A stretch of DNA of 18,597 bases, from positions 1 to 18,597 of the forward strand of contig CAYGXU010000061.1 in NCBI GenBank assembly GCA_964353875.1, written 5' to 3'. This DNA is from MGNI01 sp964353875 (GTDB lineage Bacteria > Chloroflexota > Anaerolineae > Anaerolineales > E44-bin32). The translations under genes were made by a program, and so were the position numbers. The notes below the pieces were generated by a model, which ran no database searches, was not told the DNA's origin, and saw nothing but the letters and a program-made list of their open reading frames with translations. Position 1 is the stretch's first letter; each line of letters starts with the position of its first letter. This document shows positions 1 through 8,457 of the stretch, in pieces.

Positions 1-508
1 TCTTGAAAGGCAAGTTTGGATTGCGAATAGGCCTTGAGGGTCTTTGCCTGAATAGTTGCCTAAATCCATATGATGATGGAGTGAAAACCATCAAGCTGAT
101 TGACAGTCATTGAAAAAGCAATTATTGAAAAGTGGAAGCGACTTACATGCCTTCATCCAACCGGGTGTGTTAGTCGGGCATTTTCAGGGCTTTTCCAGGG
201 CAGAAATCGCTCAACCATTACAACATTAATCCTTCTCATTGATCTATGCTAGTCAAACTTGATCACCACTTCACTTCGCCTTAGGAAGAAAGCGCAGGGA
301 TTGAGCTCCAGAGAGGAAAATATCCTAACCCTTCTCCGGACTTTAGATTGGCAATGGATTGGTTGGGGACCTAGTAGTTACACGCAGAACAATTGGAATC
401 TTTCTTATGGATGGCGTGACAGGTATCTCATGACTTCGGGAAGGAGTTCACTGGAGTCAGAGAGATAGGCGACCTATACTGGGCTTGCTCATGTTGTAGG
501 AGTAAGCC
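1..508. other. Long non-coding stretch at window start
   Basis: No convincing gene is visible. The only open frame of note (259-468, +) starts with TTG, lacks a good ribosome binding site and its product resembles nothing recognisable. The stretch carries one copy of a dispersed repeat (12-60, listed separately) and a short imperfect tandem TTTTCAGGGC / TTTTCCAGGGC at about 181-201. An upstream gene may end just outside the window. Confidence 0.5.
12..60 (+). repeat. Dispersed repeat, copy A
   Basis: This stretch aligns with 11494-11543 in direct orientation. The block AAGTTTGGATTGC (12-24) matches AAGCTTGGATTGC (11494-11506), and the last 30 nt match at 26 of 30 positions, including the exact run CCTGAATAGTTGCC. 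The centre holds a CCTTGAGG partial palindrome followed by GTCTTT. Both copies are intergenic. The identity of the element is unknown. Confidence 0.7.
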
Positions 509-874
509 GTGGGTTCAATGAAGGTCTATATCGTTGACGAACATTTGCCTGTCCGCTTGGCGCTGGCGGATCGGCTGAGCCATTCTGGCAAGTTGCATGT
601 CATCGGGCATACAGGCAATGCTGATGAGGTTTTACGAGAGGTGGCGCAAAAACGCCCCGACGTTGTTCTGCTTGAGGTGAAGCGCAGCGATGGAATGGGA
701 TTGGAGATTTTACGCCAACTCTCTAACTTAATGAATCCACCGCAATTGGTCGTGCTCACCTCCTATCCATCCTCCTGGGAAGAGAAAGCAGCCAACCGAG
801 CGGGCGCAGTATCGTATCTGTTAAAGGATATCGAAACCGACTTTTTAATCGAACAACTTTCTGAACTGGGGTAA
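509..874 (+). CDS. Stand-alone receiver-domain protein with Glu at the phospho-acceptor position
   Basis: A 121-residue NarL/FixJ-like receiver with no output domain. Visible landmarks are the acidic pair D10-E11, T84 in VVLTSYP and K106 in LLKD, matching the conserved Thr/Ser and Lys of receivers. The usual phospho-acceptor Asp in the 'PDVVLLD' segment is Glu here (E56, in PDVVLLEV), so Asp phosphorylation at that site is not possible and Glu may mimic the phosphorylated state (inference). The GTG start at 509 is preferred because AGGAG at 498-502 lies 6 nt upstream. An ATG three codons later (518) would have a 15-nt spacer. NarL-type receivers usually carry a LuxR-type helix-turn-helix. None follows here, so this is either a protein-interaction regulator or a family member that lost its output domain. 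A hairpin at 895-925 could end the transcript. Confidence 0.85.
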   Translation: MGSMKVYIVDEHLPVRLALADRLSHSGKLHVIGHTGNADEVLREVAQKRPDVVLLEVKRSDGMGLEILRQLSNLMNPPQLVVLTSYPSSWEEKAANRAGAVSYLLKDIETDFLIEQLSELG

Positions 875-894
875 TTGATCCTCTCCTCAAGAAT

Positions 895-925
895 GTATTC
901 CGTATTCATCTAAGGGAATATTTTT
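895..925 (+). terminator. Candidate Rho-independent terminator after the Glu-receiver gene
   Basis: TATTCC (896-901) pairs with GGAATA (915-920) across a 13-nt loop, with five T residues directly after (921-925). The stem is short and AT-rich, so strength is uncertain, but the place, about 20 nt after the stop codon at 874, fits. Confidence 0.4.
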
Positions 926-1503
926 GTTATATCTCACCACTCTGCTCATGGGGAAAAGGATTCACAACTAAATACCCAAGCAGCTTTGTGGATATCCTCG
1001 AATATCACAAAATAGCCTATCCTCATTTGATTCAGCATATAGTTTTATTCGATCTTAGAAAAGACTCGAGTCGTACGAAAACTATGATTTCAACTATCTC
1101 GTGTCTTTAAAATCCATCCTCATAGGGAATGTCAGCGTGGTCATCCCGCTGCGGTGAGGAATGATTTTATGACCAAGCGTAACCTTCATGGTTGTCCTGG
1201 CGATATTATGGCGTTTCAATGTTTGCGATGGTCGCGAAATGGAACAAATCTATCGTGCTTTGAAGTTAGGGATGTGGCAGTAATAAAATCTATTTCCAAC
1301 ATTCCAAACAACGCGATAGGCTCAGGAATACACTCATCTGAAAATTTTGACGGCGACACATCTCCTGTTCATTCACAACGGGGTGGGCAGACATGATAGC
1401 AATTTGTTGGCTATTAAAAGAGAATTGAGTTCTATTCGACGGGCGATATGAGAGCTGGACGAATTGATCTCTGATCGGGTGGCCAAACAATCGATGTGAA
1501 ATT
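926..1503. other. Non-coding gap between convergent genes
   Basis: This gap separates the plus-strand receiver from the minus-strand histidine kinase. One open frame (1154-1396, +, 80 codons, GTG start) lacks a convincing ribosome binding site, and its translation shows no recognisable domain or sensible composition. I see no RNA gene or repeat here. Confidence 0.45.
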
Positions 1504-3024
1504 TTATGTCTCGTGAATAGCAGGCATTCTAATGGTGAATGCTATTCCCTTTTCATCAAGCCCTTTATCATGGACTTCGATCTCGCCATGATTGCGAACG
1601 ATGATCTCCTTGACGATGGCCAACCCCAAGCCAGTGCCTGAGATGCCGGATTCACGCCCAACTTTCCCTCGAAAGAACCTTTGGAATAATTGAGCCTTTT
1701 CCTCCTCGGGAATCCCAGGTCCATTATCGGCTACTTGAATGGCAACCCAAGTTTTTCCTTTGATGATTTGAGGCTCCATCTTAACCAAGATTTCCCCTCC
1801 CGGAGGGGTGTAGTTAAAGGCATTTGTTAGCAAGATGCTGAGCGCTTCCGTGATCAACTCCCGATCGACGATGCACTCATTGAGCTTGGGAGAGCCCACG
1901 AAATGAAGTGATAGATTTCGGCTATTGGCCAGTGGGGTGCGATCTTGAACCAAGGTCTCTACAAGTTCCATTAAATCCACAGGAGTGAGATTGACGATAA
2001 TTTGGTTCTGATCAAAGGATGAGAGACGTAATAGGCTTTCGATGATGTGTTCGAGGCGAGAAATTTCTCTTTTAACTGCCGCAATATATTGATCCGACTT
2101 TTCCCTGGGCTGTTCTAATAATGATCCATAGAGTTTCAGGCTGCTTATGGGTGTCCTAAGTTCATGGGACACATTGGCCACAAACTCATCTTTCATCTTG
2201 CTTAAGAGACGTAAATGGCGATTGGCTTCGGCAAGTTCCGCGGTCCGTTCCTCCACCCGTGCCTCCAACTCATCAGCATGACGACGTATGGCCTCATAGA
2301 GTTGAGCATTTTCGATGGCCACCGCCGCCTGATTGGCAAAGGTGGAGAGTAAACGGCGCTCTTTCTCGGTGAAGAGTCCCTCTCGGATACGATTGTCAGC
2401 GTAAATCACGCCCGTTAGTTTCCCTTTAACCACCAATGGAACGCATAGGATGGAACGCAAGCTGTAGGTGATGACGCTGGTATGATGTCCAAAGCGCGGA
2501 TCGCTCACGGCGTTTGTTGTGACGATGGCTTTGCCTTCATCCATGACTTGCTTTGCAATGGTCTGGCTTAATTCATATTCATGGGGGAGCAAGGATTCGC
2601 GTTTCCAATTTCGAGCGGTGACAATCCTCAAATTCTCGCGCGGGTCACACAGCATGAGGAAAGCCCGTTCAGCACCTGTGAGGCGTATGATTGTATCGAC
2701 GACTTCACTGAGCACCGTGGATAGATCGAGGGAACTGTTGATAACCTGTCCAATCTGGGAGAGCGCCTCCAGATTATTGCATTCGATCTCATACTCAACA
2801 AATGTCTCTTTGAATTCGTTTAACATGGCCGAAATTTGTTCGACCGAACTGATGATCTCTGTGGGAAGGATCTTTCCACGATGTCTCAATGACGCTCGAT
2901 GAGAAGCCAGTTGTATGCGCAGATCATCTGCCAACTGGCTGAGTTGGTCGAGTGTTTTCTGTGGGAAAGAACCGTTCCCCTGGCTCAAATAGGGCGCCTC
3001 CTTGATGCAGAGCACATGCGACAT
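1504..3024 (-). CDS. Soluble GAF-domain sensor histidine kinase
   Basis: A 506-residue two-component sensor kinase that autophosphorylates on His and passes phosphate to response regulators. Order of domains: N-terminal helical region 1-95, GAF sensor about 98-245, a coiled-coil linker about 240-280, HisKA dimerisation/phosphoacceptor about 278-345 with H287 in VSHELRTP, and HATPase_c about 385-500 with N401 in the N box (NAFNYTPPGG), DNGPGIP at 433-439, an F box LFQRFFRG and GTGLGL at 463-468. All catalytic motifs are intact. There is no membrane segment or signal peptide, so it should be cytoplasmic and sense a diffusible or intracellular cue through GAF; the ligand cannot be read from the sequence. 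No ribosome binding site precedes the ATG, and a TATAAT box lies only 5 nt upstream, suggesting a leaderless mRNA. Possible partners are the two canonical receivers at 3746 and 4740. Confidence 0.95.
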   Translation of the reverse strand: MSHVLCIKEAPYLSQGNGSFPQKTLDQLSQLADDLRIQLASHRASLRHRGKILPTEIISSVEQISAMLNEFKETFVEYEIECNNLEALSQIGQVINSSLDLSTVLSEVVDTIIRLTGAERAFLMLCDPRENLRIVTARNWKRESLLPHEYELSQTIAKQVMDEGKAIVTTNAVSDPRFGHHTSVITYSLRSILCVPLVVKGKLTGVIYADNRIREGLFTEKERRLLSTFANQAAVAIENAQLYEAIRRHADELEARVEERTAELAEANRHLRLLSKMKDEFVANVSHELRTPISSLKLYGSLLEQPREKSDQYIAAVKREISRLEHIIESLLRLSSFDQNQIIVNLTPVDLMELVETLVQDRTPLANSRNLSLHFVGSPKLNECIVDRELITEALSILLTNAFNYTPPGGEILVKMEPQIIKGKTWVAIQVADNGPGIPEEEKAQLFQRFFRGKVGRESGISGTGLGLAIVKEIIVRNHGEIEVHDKGLDEKGIAFTIRMPAIHET

Positions 3025-3029
3025 CGATG

Positions 3030-3035
3030 ATTATA
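3030..3035 (-). promoter_or_regulatory. TATAAT -10 box directly before the histidine kinase
   Basis: Read on the minus strand, a perfect TATAAT is followed by CATCG and then the ATG (3022-3024). A start point about 7 nt after the box would fall on or next to the ATG, and no Shine-Dalgarno is present, which is consistent with a leaderless transcript. The -35 region is weak. Confidence 0.45.
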
Positions 3036-3282
3036 CAGTGTGAAAAAAATGTCCGCTACAACCCCTTTATGCTCTTCAATGGATATAAATCATGGACAAT
3101 TTGGGCTGCTTCAATCTGATAAATTCGGATAAAATTACCCATCTGATACACAATCTTGTGTAATTAATATCCATAACAGACCGTGAGGTTCAATGCTATT
3201 TAGTTAAGATCAAACCATTCTCTCTTGAAAAGTCTCAAAGCTTCCGGTATAGTTCTCAGGAATGGATCAGGAGAGTAAATCA

Positions 3283-3450
3283 ATGCCTTTAAAAGAACGA
3301 GATCGAGAATTACACAGAAAGCAAAGACGCGCCCGTAAGCTACGAGAGTTGAAATCGAAATTAATTCAGACCCAGGATCGCGAGAGGCGCAGGAAAATCT
3401 TGGAGAAGATCCGCAAACTGTCCCCTGGGGATCCGATCTTCAAAGAATAG
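3283..3450 (+). CDS. Small basic Arg/Lys-rich protein of unknown function
   Basis: A 55-residue protein dominated by Arg, Lys and Glu, predicted to be a single amphipathic helix (ERDRELHRKQRRARKLRELK...) ending in LSPGDPIFKE. The pattern, a basic helix followed by 'KIRKLSPG', recalls short basic hypothetical proteins of the DUF6800 type seen in other bacteria; this is from memory and weak. The open frame begins at an ATG at 3262, but that codon has AGGA abutting it. The ATG at 3283 has AGGAG (3269-3273) 9 nt upstream and is the better start. The charge suggests nucleic-acid or ribosome binding (inference only). It is the only plus-strand gene between the histidine kinase and the receivers. 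Confidence 0.65.
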   Translation: MPLKERDRELHRKQRRARKLRELKSKLIQTQDRERRRKILEKIRKLSPGDPIFKE

Positions 3451-3745
3451 CTCTTTCTTAGCGACTAATACTAACAGCTCGGAATCGATTTTGTCATCAT
3501 CTTGGACTGCTTGACATAAAGCCGGATTCGCTCGGATAGTGTTTGCCGTTCCTGTGTGCGTGTAAGAAGAATGCCAGAGTGTTCCGTGTCTCCTTTTAGA
3601 AATGAATCATCAGGTAGGGGACGGGGGGAGCGCCATAGGAGGAAAATCAGCTGAATAAAACCTTATTGCATGTCACAGAGCGATTGAAAAATAGCTTAAT
3701 TGATGAACAGTCATTGTGAGCAAGGGAGGCAAGTTCTCAAGGGGA
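3451..3745. other. Non-coding gap with a G-rich tract
   Basis: No gene is seen. A G-rich segment lies at about 3613-3642 (runs GGGG and GGGGGG, then AGGAGG). The AGGAGG resembles a ribosome binding site, but no open frame of any length follows at a sensible spacing. No clear terminator for the small basic gene was found. Confidence 0.4.
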
Positions 3746-4186
3746 TCAGTTCGGTTGATATTTGGATTGTAAATGATCGTGGACAACTTGGCGTAATTCA
3801 CGGGCTGAGAAGGGTTTAATCAAGCAAGCATCCGCACCAGCATCTTTGGTGGCAGCAATATCTTCGGGCTGAGATTTTGCACTTACTACAATCATGGGAA
3901 TGGATGATCGTTCGGGGTTAGCACGCATTTGACGAATGAAAGTCAACCCGTCAATATCCGGCATCATGACATCGGTGAGGATCAAGTCGGGGATCTCCTC
4001 TTCAAGGAGTTCGTAGGCATGTCTAACCGTGTAAACATGACGGACCATATAGCCGAAGGATCGCAGGATTTCGCTCAGTACCGTGCAAAAGGAAGGCTCA
4101 TCATCCACGACCAGGATGTAGCTTTGATTAGAACTGGCGGTACTCGAGAAGGCGGTTTGTGTAATTTTGTCAAGATTTTGCTGCAT
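3746..4186 (-). CDS. Single-domain response regulator (CheY-like)
   Basis: A 146-residue protein with a polar N-terminal extension of about 21 residues and one receiver domain (about 22-142). The canonical residues are all present: D28-D29 acidic pair in LVVDDEP, phospho-acceptor D72 in LTDVMMP, S102 in IVVSAKS and K124 in LIKPF. No output domain follows, so it would act by protein contact or as a phosphorelay intermediate. It shares the N-terminal extension, length and many motif residues with the receiver at 4740-5168, and the two look like paralogues. On the minus strand a TACAAT box (4210-4215) may be a -10 element, about 24 nt before the ATG. The nearby GAF histidine kinase is a plausible but unproven phosphodonor. 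Confidence 0.93.
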   Translation of the reverse strand: MQQNLDKITQTAFSSTASSNQSYILVVDDEPSFCTVLSEILRSFGYMVRHVYTVRHAYELLEEEIPDLILTDVMMPDIDGLTFIRQMRANPERSSIPMIVVSAKSQPEDIAATKDAGADACLIKPFSARELRQVVHDHLQSKYQPN

Positions 4187-4739
4187 GATTCATTCCCACG
4201 CTCACTATGATTGTATGGGAATATGGCTTACTTTAAGCTATCAGTTGTCCAGAATCCACCTTACGGTTTCCTTACAGCGTTTGAACCATGGGGGTGACAG
4301 TTCTTTTTCGGGACCAGGATTTACTCATTAACTTCAAGGATCTCTTCTTCCTCTGTCTTATAGTGCGCAAAGTACAATGCCCAAGCTCCTCTGTGTTGAA
4401 TGGATGCCTTAATGAATCCGGAGGAGAAGATAGTAATGATCTTTATTCATGTCTGTGCTTGCTCCAATTGGGTGTACCTTTGGCTTGATCTTCTTGATCT
4501 TGCTGAGGAAGACCTATTTATTCTGGTCAAAAAGCTCTGATCAAACTGATAGGGAAGGGGTCTTGTTTATTGAAGGGGGAATTGCGTGGAAAATGAGAGA
4601 GGGGGAAGACGGTTTGTGAAAAGGGTGCTAATTTGCACAATAAGTTGATTCAGAAGGATTAAAAAGCAAATGCTACCCAAATGCTCGTATGAAAATAGTG
4701 CTCTTGTCCGACTTAATCAACTTATCAAACTTTCTATGA
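4187..4739. other. Non-coding gap between the two receiver genes
   Basis: About 550 nt separate the paired receivers, so they are probably not tightly co-transcribed. The only open frame (4288-4488, +) lacks a ribosome binding site and gives an unrecognisable product. No strong hairpin, repeat or RNA gene was seen. Confidence 0.45.
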
Positions 4740-5168
4740 TCAGCAAGCGTCACTGAGGAGAGGTTCAACCACTTCATGCAATTCGTTTGCGGTGAAGGGC
4801 TTGGCGAGGAAGGCGGTTGCGCCAGCTTCATACGCTTCTTGCCGGTCTTGCTGTCCGGATTTGGCAGAGAGCACAATGGTAGGGATATCGGACAATTCAG
4901 GTGTGGACTTGATGTTCCGGATCATAGTAAGTCCATCAACACCAGGCATCATGATGTCGGCCAGGATCAAATTAGGTCTGTTGGCCTGCAAGTAGGAAAA
5001 GGCCTGGGAAACGCTGTGGGCGCGGTAGACTGCATAGCCATGTAATTTAAGGATGATCCCCATGACCACGCAGATCGCAGGTTCATCATCAACGACCAGG
5101 ATGGAACCTTTCGCGTAAGTTGGTTCAGTGATGGATGGAGCCAAAGGGATATCGACGTCTAATGTCAT
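4740..5168 (-). CDS. Single-domain response regulator (CheY-like), paralogue of the one at 3746
   Basis: A 142-residue protein: a 20-residue extension, then a receiver domain (about 22-140) with D27-D28 in LVVDDEP, phospho-acceptor D71 in LADIMMP, S101 in IVLSAKS and K123 in LAKPF. All activation residues are intact and there is no output domain. A strong ribosome binding region (GGAAGGAAAGG) ends 5 nt before the ATG at 5166-5168. The domain plan and shared motifs (ILVVDDEP, MMP-x-x-DGLT, AKPF/IKPF) tie it to the receiver 550 nt downstream and suggest a local gene duplication. Its role cannot be named beyond phosphorylation-dependent signalling. Confidence 0.93.
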   Translation of the reverse strand: MTLDVDIPLAPSITEPTYAKGSILVVDDEPAICVVMGIILKLHGYAVYRAHSVSQAFSYLQANRPNLILADIMMPGVDGLTMIRNIKSTPELSDIPTIVLSAKSGQQDRQEAYEAGATAFLAKPFTANELHEVVEPLLSDAC

Positions 5169-5683
5169 GTGAGCCTTTCCTTCCAGCTCATAGTTTATAT
5201 GATATTGTATCGAAGTTGCCTTTCACGGGGCTTTCATTTTGCATCAATTTCCTTACAAATGACTTACGACCTCGTTTTGAGCCATGATTACATCAAAGCA
5301 AGGAATGCTCTAACTCAATCGGCATTTTGGGAACGAGTTATTTTCGAAGGGACTTTGATTGCATTGGCAGGTGAGTTATTTCTTGTAGAGCCCCCATCCA
5401 AGTTTGCCAGAAATGATGAACCTTTTGGCCTGTTCTTGCAGAAGACGCAAAAAGCATTTAGAGATTCGGTCGGCGGTTGTGGGAACGAGGGCGAAGTTCT
5501 ATGTCCACCAATGTTGGCTTCTATTTGTAAATCGACCCAAAATTAGATCCGGAATGCATGTGATTGGTTGGTGAGAATGCGAATACCCCTTTTTCGACTC
5601 AATCAATGAGAGCATGTCCAATCTAAGTCGACCGAGGTTGCCTGTAAGTCATCGATGTGATACTCTTTTGCACCCTTTCAACC
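5169..5683. other. Non-coding gap, with one doubtful open frame
   Basis: An open frame of 125 codons runs from a GTG at 5169 to 5546 on the plus strand (internal ATG at 5259-5261). It has no ribosome binding site before either start, and its product shows no recognisable domain. Its 5' end overlaps the space where the promoter of the divergent receiver gene must lie. I treat it as unproven. No RNA gene or repeat was seen. Confidence 0.35.
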
Positions 5684-6661
5684 TTAAAGCCCAACGAAGG
5701 TTTCCATCGGGAAGGACAATTGAGTCGACGTACAGGCTTCATCGAGCAATGCTATCTCCTCCTCGGATAATTTCCATCCAAGCGCTCCCAGGTTTTCCGA
5801 CGCCTGCAATTGGTTCTTGGCTCCCACGAGGGGTACTGCCCCTTTGCACATGACCCAATTAATCGCTACTTGCGCCGGTGTTTTGCTGCCATGCGCTTCC
5901 CCGATCTGTCGCATACGCTTGATCAGAGGCTGCATCTCTCGAATGATCCTCCTATTGCCTAAGCGCATGAAACCTTTGGGCAAAGGGCGATCGGGTGTAT
6001 ATTTCCCTGTTAGCAGACCCTGGCCCAGGGGAGAATAGGCAATAAATGTAATCCCCTCTTTACGGCAGCGATCCAGGAGACCCAACGCCTCAGGTCGTCG
6101 GCGGAGCAGGCTGTAGTGGATTTGATTGGCAGCCAAGAACAAGCCATGTTTATTGAGGGCTTTTTGTGCGAGGAGCATCTTCTCTTCATTGAAATTGGAT
6201 ACTCCAATTGCTCGCACCAGGCCTTCTTTGTGGGCTTCAGCCATCATCTCCATCCAGCGCTCGATCGGAATCGGAGGCAAAGGGTAATGGATCATGTATA
6301 GATCGATGAATGCTCTCCCCAGTCGTTTAAGACTGGCTTTGAGTGCGTGGATCAAACTATTCTTACTCATTTTCCAGGGATAGGGAACATACTTGGTCGC
6401 GACGATTAGATCCTTGGGAGTCTTTTTCAACAAGGAGCCAAGCATCTCCTCCGATCTTCCCGATCCATAAATCGGTGCGGTGTCGATGAAGTTGATCCCA
6501 GCCTCGATGTTGGTTAGAAAGGCCTCCTCAACATCCTTCTCAATATGAGTTTGTCCGTATGCCCAAAAGATGCGATCTCCCCACGACCAGGTTCCTAAAC
6601 CCAGCTCGGAGATGCGGATTCCCGTTTGTCCCAATTGTATGGTTTCAGGAGGTAGGACCAT
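5684..6661 (-). CDS. Aldo/keto reductase
   Basis: A 325-residue NADPH-dependent aldo/keto reductase of the (beta/alpha)8 fold, reducing carbonyl compounds in the cytoplasm. The catalytic tetrad is visible: D60 in NFIDTAPIYG, Y65, K90 in VATKYV and H125 in YMIHYP. Other family landmarks are IGVSNFN (about 152-158), AYSPLGQGLLTGKY (about 209-222) and a C-terminal nucleotide-contact region with VGAKNQLQASEN. Length is normal for the family. The ATG at 6661 has an AAGG box 7 nt upstream. It lies 83 nt after the photolyase stop on the same strand, so the two may be co-transcribed. The substrate cannot be predicted; in this setting a role in detoxifying reactive carbonyls under light or oxidative stress is an inference. 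Confidence 0.93.
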   Translation of the reverse strand: MVLPPETIQLGQTGIRISELGLGTWSWGDRIFWAYGQTHIEKDVEEAFLTNIEAGINFIDTAPIYGSGRSEEMLGSLLKKTPKDLIVATKYVPYPWKMSKNSLIHALKASLKRLGRAFIDLYMIHYPLPPIPIERWMEMMAEAHKEGLVRAIGVSNFNEEKMLLAQKALNKHGLFLAANQIHYSLLRRRPEALGLLDRCRKEGITFIAYSPLGQGLLTGKYTPDRPLPKGFMRLGNRRIIREMQPLIKRMRQIGEAHGSKTPAQVAINWVMCKGAVPLVGAKNQLQASENLGALGWKLSEEEIALLDEACTSTQLSFPMETFVGL

Positions 6662-6744
6662 GGCAATGCCTTTCTCTATTTAAAGTTTAAGTTAGACTAT
6701 AAAACCATCGTTGTATTTTCGTCAATCTTTATTTCCATAATATG

Positions 6745-8196
6745 TCATATGCTAAAGCCATCCCTTTTCTTTTTTTCCGTCTGCGACCGGGCAATTTGAT
6801 AAACTTCCATCGTGCGCAGCCTGGCGAGGCGATGATCGATAATCGGAGCAGGGTAATCCTTGTCGATGATGCAATCCGAGGATTTCTGCAACTCAGGAGA
6901 CATTTGCCATGGTTCGTGGATGTTTTTCTCCGGCACCCTGGATAGTTCAGGCACCCATTGGCGGATGTAACTGCCTTGGGGATCAAACTTCTTCCCCTGT
7001 AGAACAGGATTAAAGATGCGGAAATAGGGCGCAGCATCCGTCCCTGTCCCAGCAGTCCACTGCCATCCACCGTTGTTAGCAGCTGGATCGCCATCCAGTA
7101 GTTGCCGCATGAACCATTTTTCTCCCCAGCGCCAGTCGATGAGGAGATCCTTGACCAAAAAAGAAGCCACAATCATCCTGGCGCGATTATGCATCCAGCC
7201 AATATGCAGCAATTGACGCATGGCCGCGTCGACAATGGGATAGCCTGTGCAGCCTTCACACCAGGCAGGGAAAGCTTGTTTGTCATTAACCCAATTAATT
7301 CCTCTTAGTGACTCCTGGAAGCTCACTCGTCTCACGTATGGAAAGTGGAATAGGATGGAGAAGTAGAATTCTCGCCATATGAGCTCGTTCAGCCAAATCT
7401 CAGCCCCCCTGCGGGTTTCTGTCCCACGAGCGCCTGCCATGGCGGACGCCGCCGCGATGACCGCCTGGCGGATCGAAATCATGCCAAAACGCAGGTAAGG
7501 GGATAAACGCGAGGTGCCATCCAAATCCATTCGATCACGTTCGAGGTTGTATCGATCAATGGGTGAATTATTCAGCTGAGCGAAAGCCTGAAGACGGCGT
7601 TGTCCTTCCGCTTCATACGGGGGAAAGGGGATGCCGGCAGACAGCGCAGGTTCGAATGGAAGGTCTTCACTGAAAATCTCGCCCGCTGTGGGAATCCTAT
7701 CGGGGATGGGAAGCAGGCTCTCGGCATCAGGCAATGGGTTGGCTTTCCATGCGCGGCTGTAAGGGGTGAAGACGGTGTATGGAAGACCGTTCTCTTTCAG
7801 CACCGATGCCGGATGGCGTAAGGTCAGTCCTCCCGTCAATCGCAAGGGCAGTTGGCTTGCGATTCGACGATCTCGACGTTGGGCATAGGGAGAGAAATCT
7901 TCTTCCGTAAAAATGGCCTCTGCACCGCTTTCGCTGATGAGCTTTTCCAATTGCATCAAAGGCTCGCCTCGCCGGATGAAAAGTTTGCTTCCTCGTTTCG
8001 CCAAATCGGAATCCAAGTAACGTAAGCCTGCCAGAAGGAATGCCCAACGCTTCTCTCCTACATATTCGGATTGGATCAATGTGGGATCAAGAATAAATAC
8101 GGGGAGGATTTTCTCTGCCTCTTCTAAGGCAGTCGTCAGGGCGATATTATCGTACAGTCGCAGGTCACGGCGTATCCACCAGATGGCAGTCCTCAT
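6745..8196 (-). CDS. phr: Deoxyribodipyrimidine photolyase (class I CPD photolyase)
   Basis: A 483-residue FAD-dependent enzyme that uses blue/near-UV light to split cyclobutane pyrimidine dimers. The N-terminal alpha/beta antenna domain (about 1-130) is followed by the helical FAD domain (about 200-470). Signatures: TSRLSPYLRFG (228-238), ELIWREFY (271-278), GYPIVDAAMRQL (318-329), WMHNRARM (334-341) and DGDPAANNGGWQW (368-380). The tryptophan electron-transfer chain of the E. coli enzyme aligns with W378, W355 and W302. The FAD-contacting Asn of the NNGGW segment is present, so the protein looks fully active. The length agrees with the family. The ATG is supported by GGAG 8 nt upstream. It lies in a run of minus-strand genes headed by a CarH-like light sensor, which fits light-controlled DNA repair. 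A cryptochrome role is less likely given the classical photolyase motifs. Confidence 0.97.
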   Translation of the reverse strand: MRTAIWWIRRDLRLYDNIALTTALEEAEKILPVFILDPTLIQSEYVGEKRWAFLLAGLRYLDSDLAKRGSKLFIRRGEPLMQLEKLISESGAEAIFTEEDFSPYAQRRDRRIASQLPLRLTGGLTLRHPASVLKENGLPYTVFTPYSRAWKANPLPDAESLLPIPDRIPTAGEIFSEDLPFEPALSAGIPFPPYEAEGQRRLQAFAQLNNSPIDRYNLERDRMDLDGTSRLSPYLRFGMISIRQAVIAAASAMAGARGTETRRGAEIWLNELIWREFYFSILFHFPYVRRVSFQESLRGINWVNDKQAFPAWCEGCTGYPIVDAAMRQLLHIGWMHNRARMIVASFLVKDLLIDWRWGEKWFMRQLLDGDPAANNGGWQWTAGTGTDAAPYFRIFNPVLQGKKFDPQGSYIRQWVPELSRVPEKNIHEPWQMSPELQKSSDCIIDKDYPAPIIDHRLARLRTMEVYQIARSQTEKKKRDGFSI

Positions 8197-8457
8197 TGAC
8201 GTTTCTCCATCCTTCCTTTACCTCTCCCATACCCTATAGCTTCGTAAATCCCAGTCACTGTTTTTGGGTGTTCTATTCCCACCTAATTACTTCTATGCAC
8301 TTTGCTTTGCCGTTCTTTCCCCAAGCCTTTCTTTGACTCTGGATGGGAACTCAAGTTTCGAATTGAGCGCTTTTGCGGACGCTTTCTTTAGGTGGGTTTG
8401 TAGCACTCAAAGAACACCGATTCCCTTGCCACTGTCAACATCAGTATTATTGTTGTC

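Noticed and set aside
259..468. 69-codon open frame on the plus strand
   Set aside because: TTG start, no ribosome binding site, and no recognisable or well-composed product.
1154..1396. 80-codon open frame on the plus strand
   Set aside because: GTG start with no supporting site; composition and lack of any motif suggest chance.
3613..3642. G-rich tract as a possible G-quadruplex or ribosome binding site
   Set aside because: Runs are uneven (GGGG, GGGGGG, then GG), and no gene follows the AGGAGG at a workable distance.
5169..5546. 125-codon open frame divergent from the receiver gene
   Set aside because: No ribosome binding site at either possible start, overlap with the promoter space of the neighbour, and no recognisable domain; kept only as a note in the gap entry.
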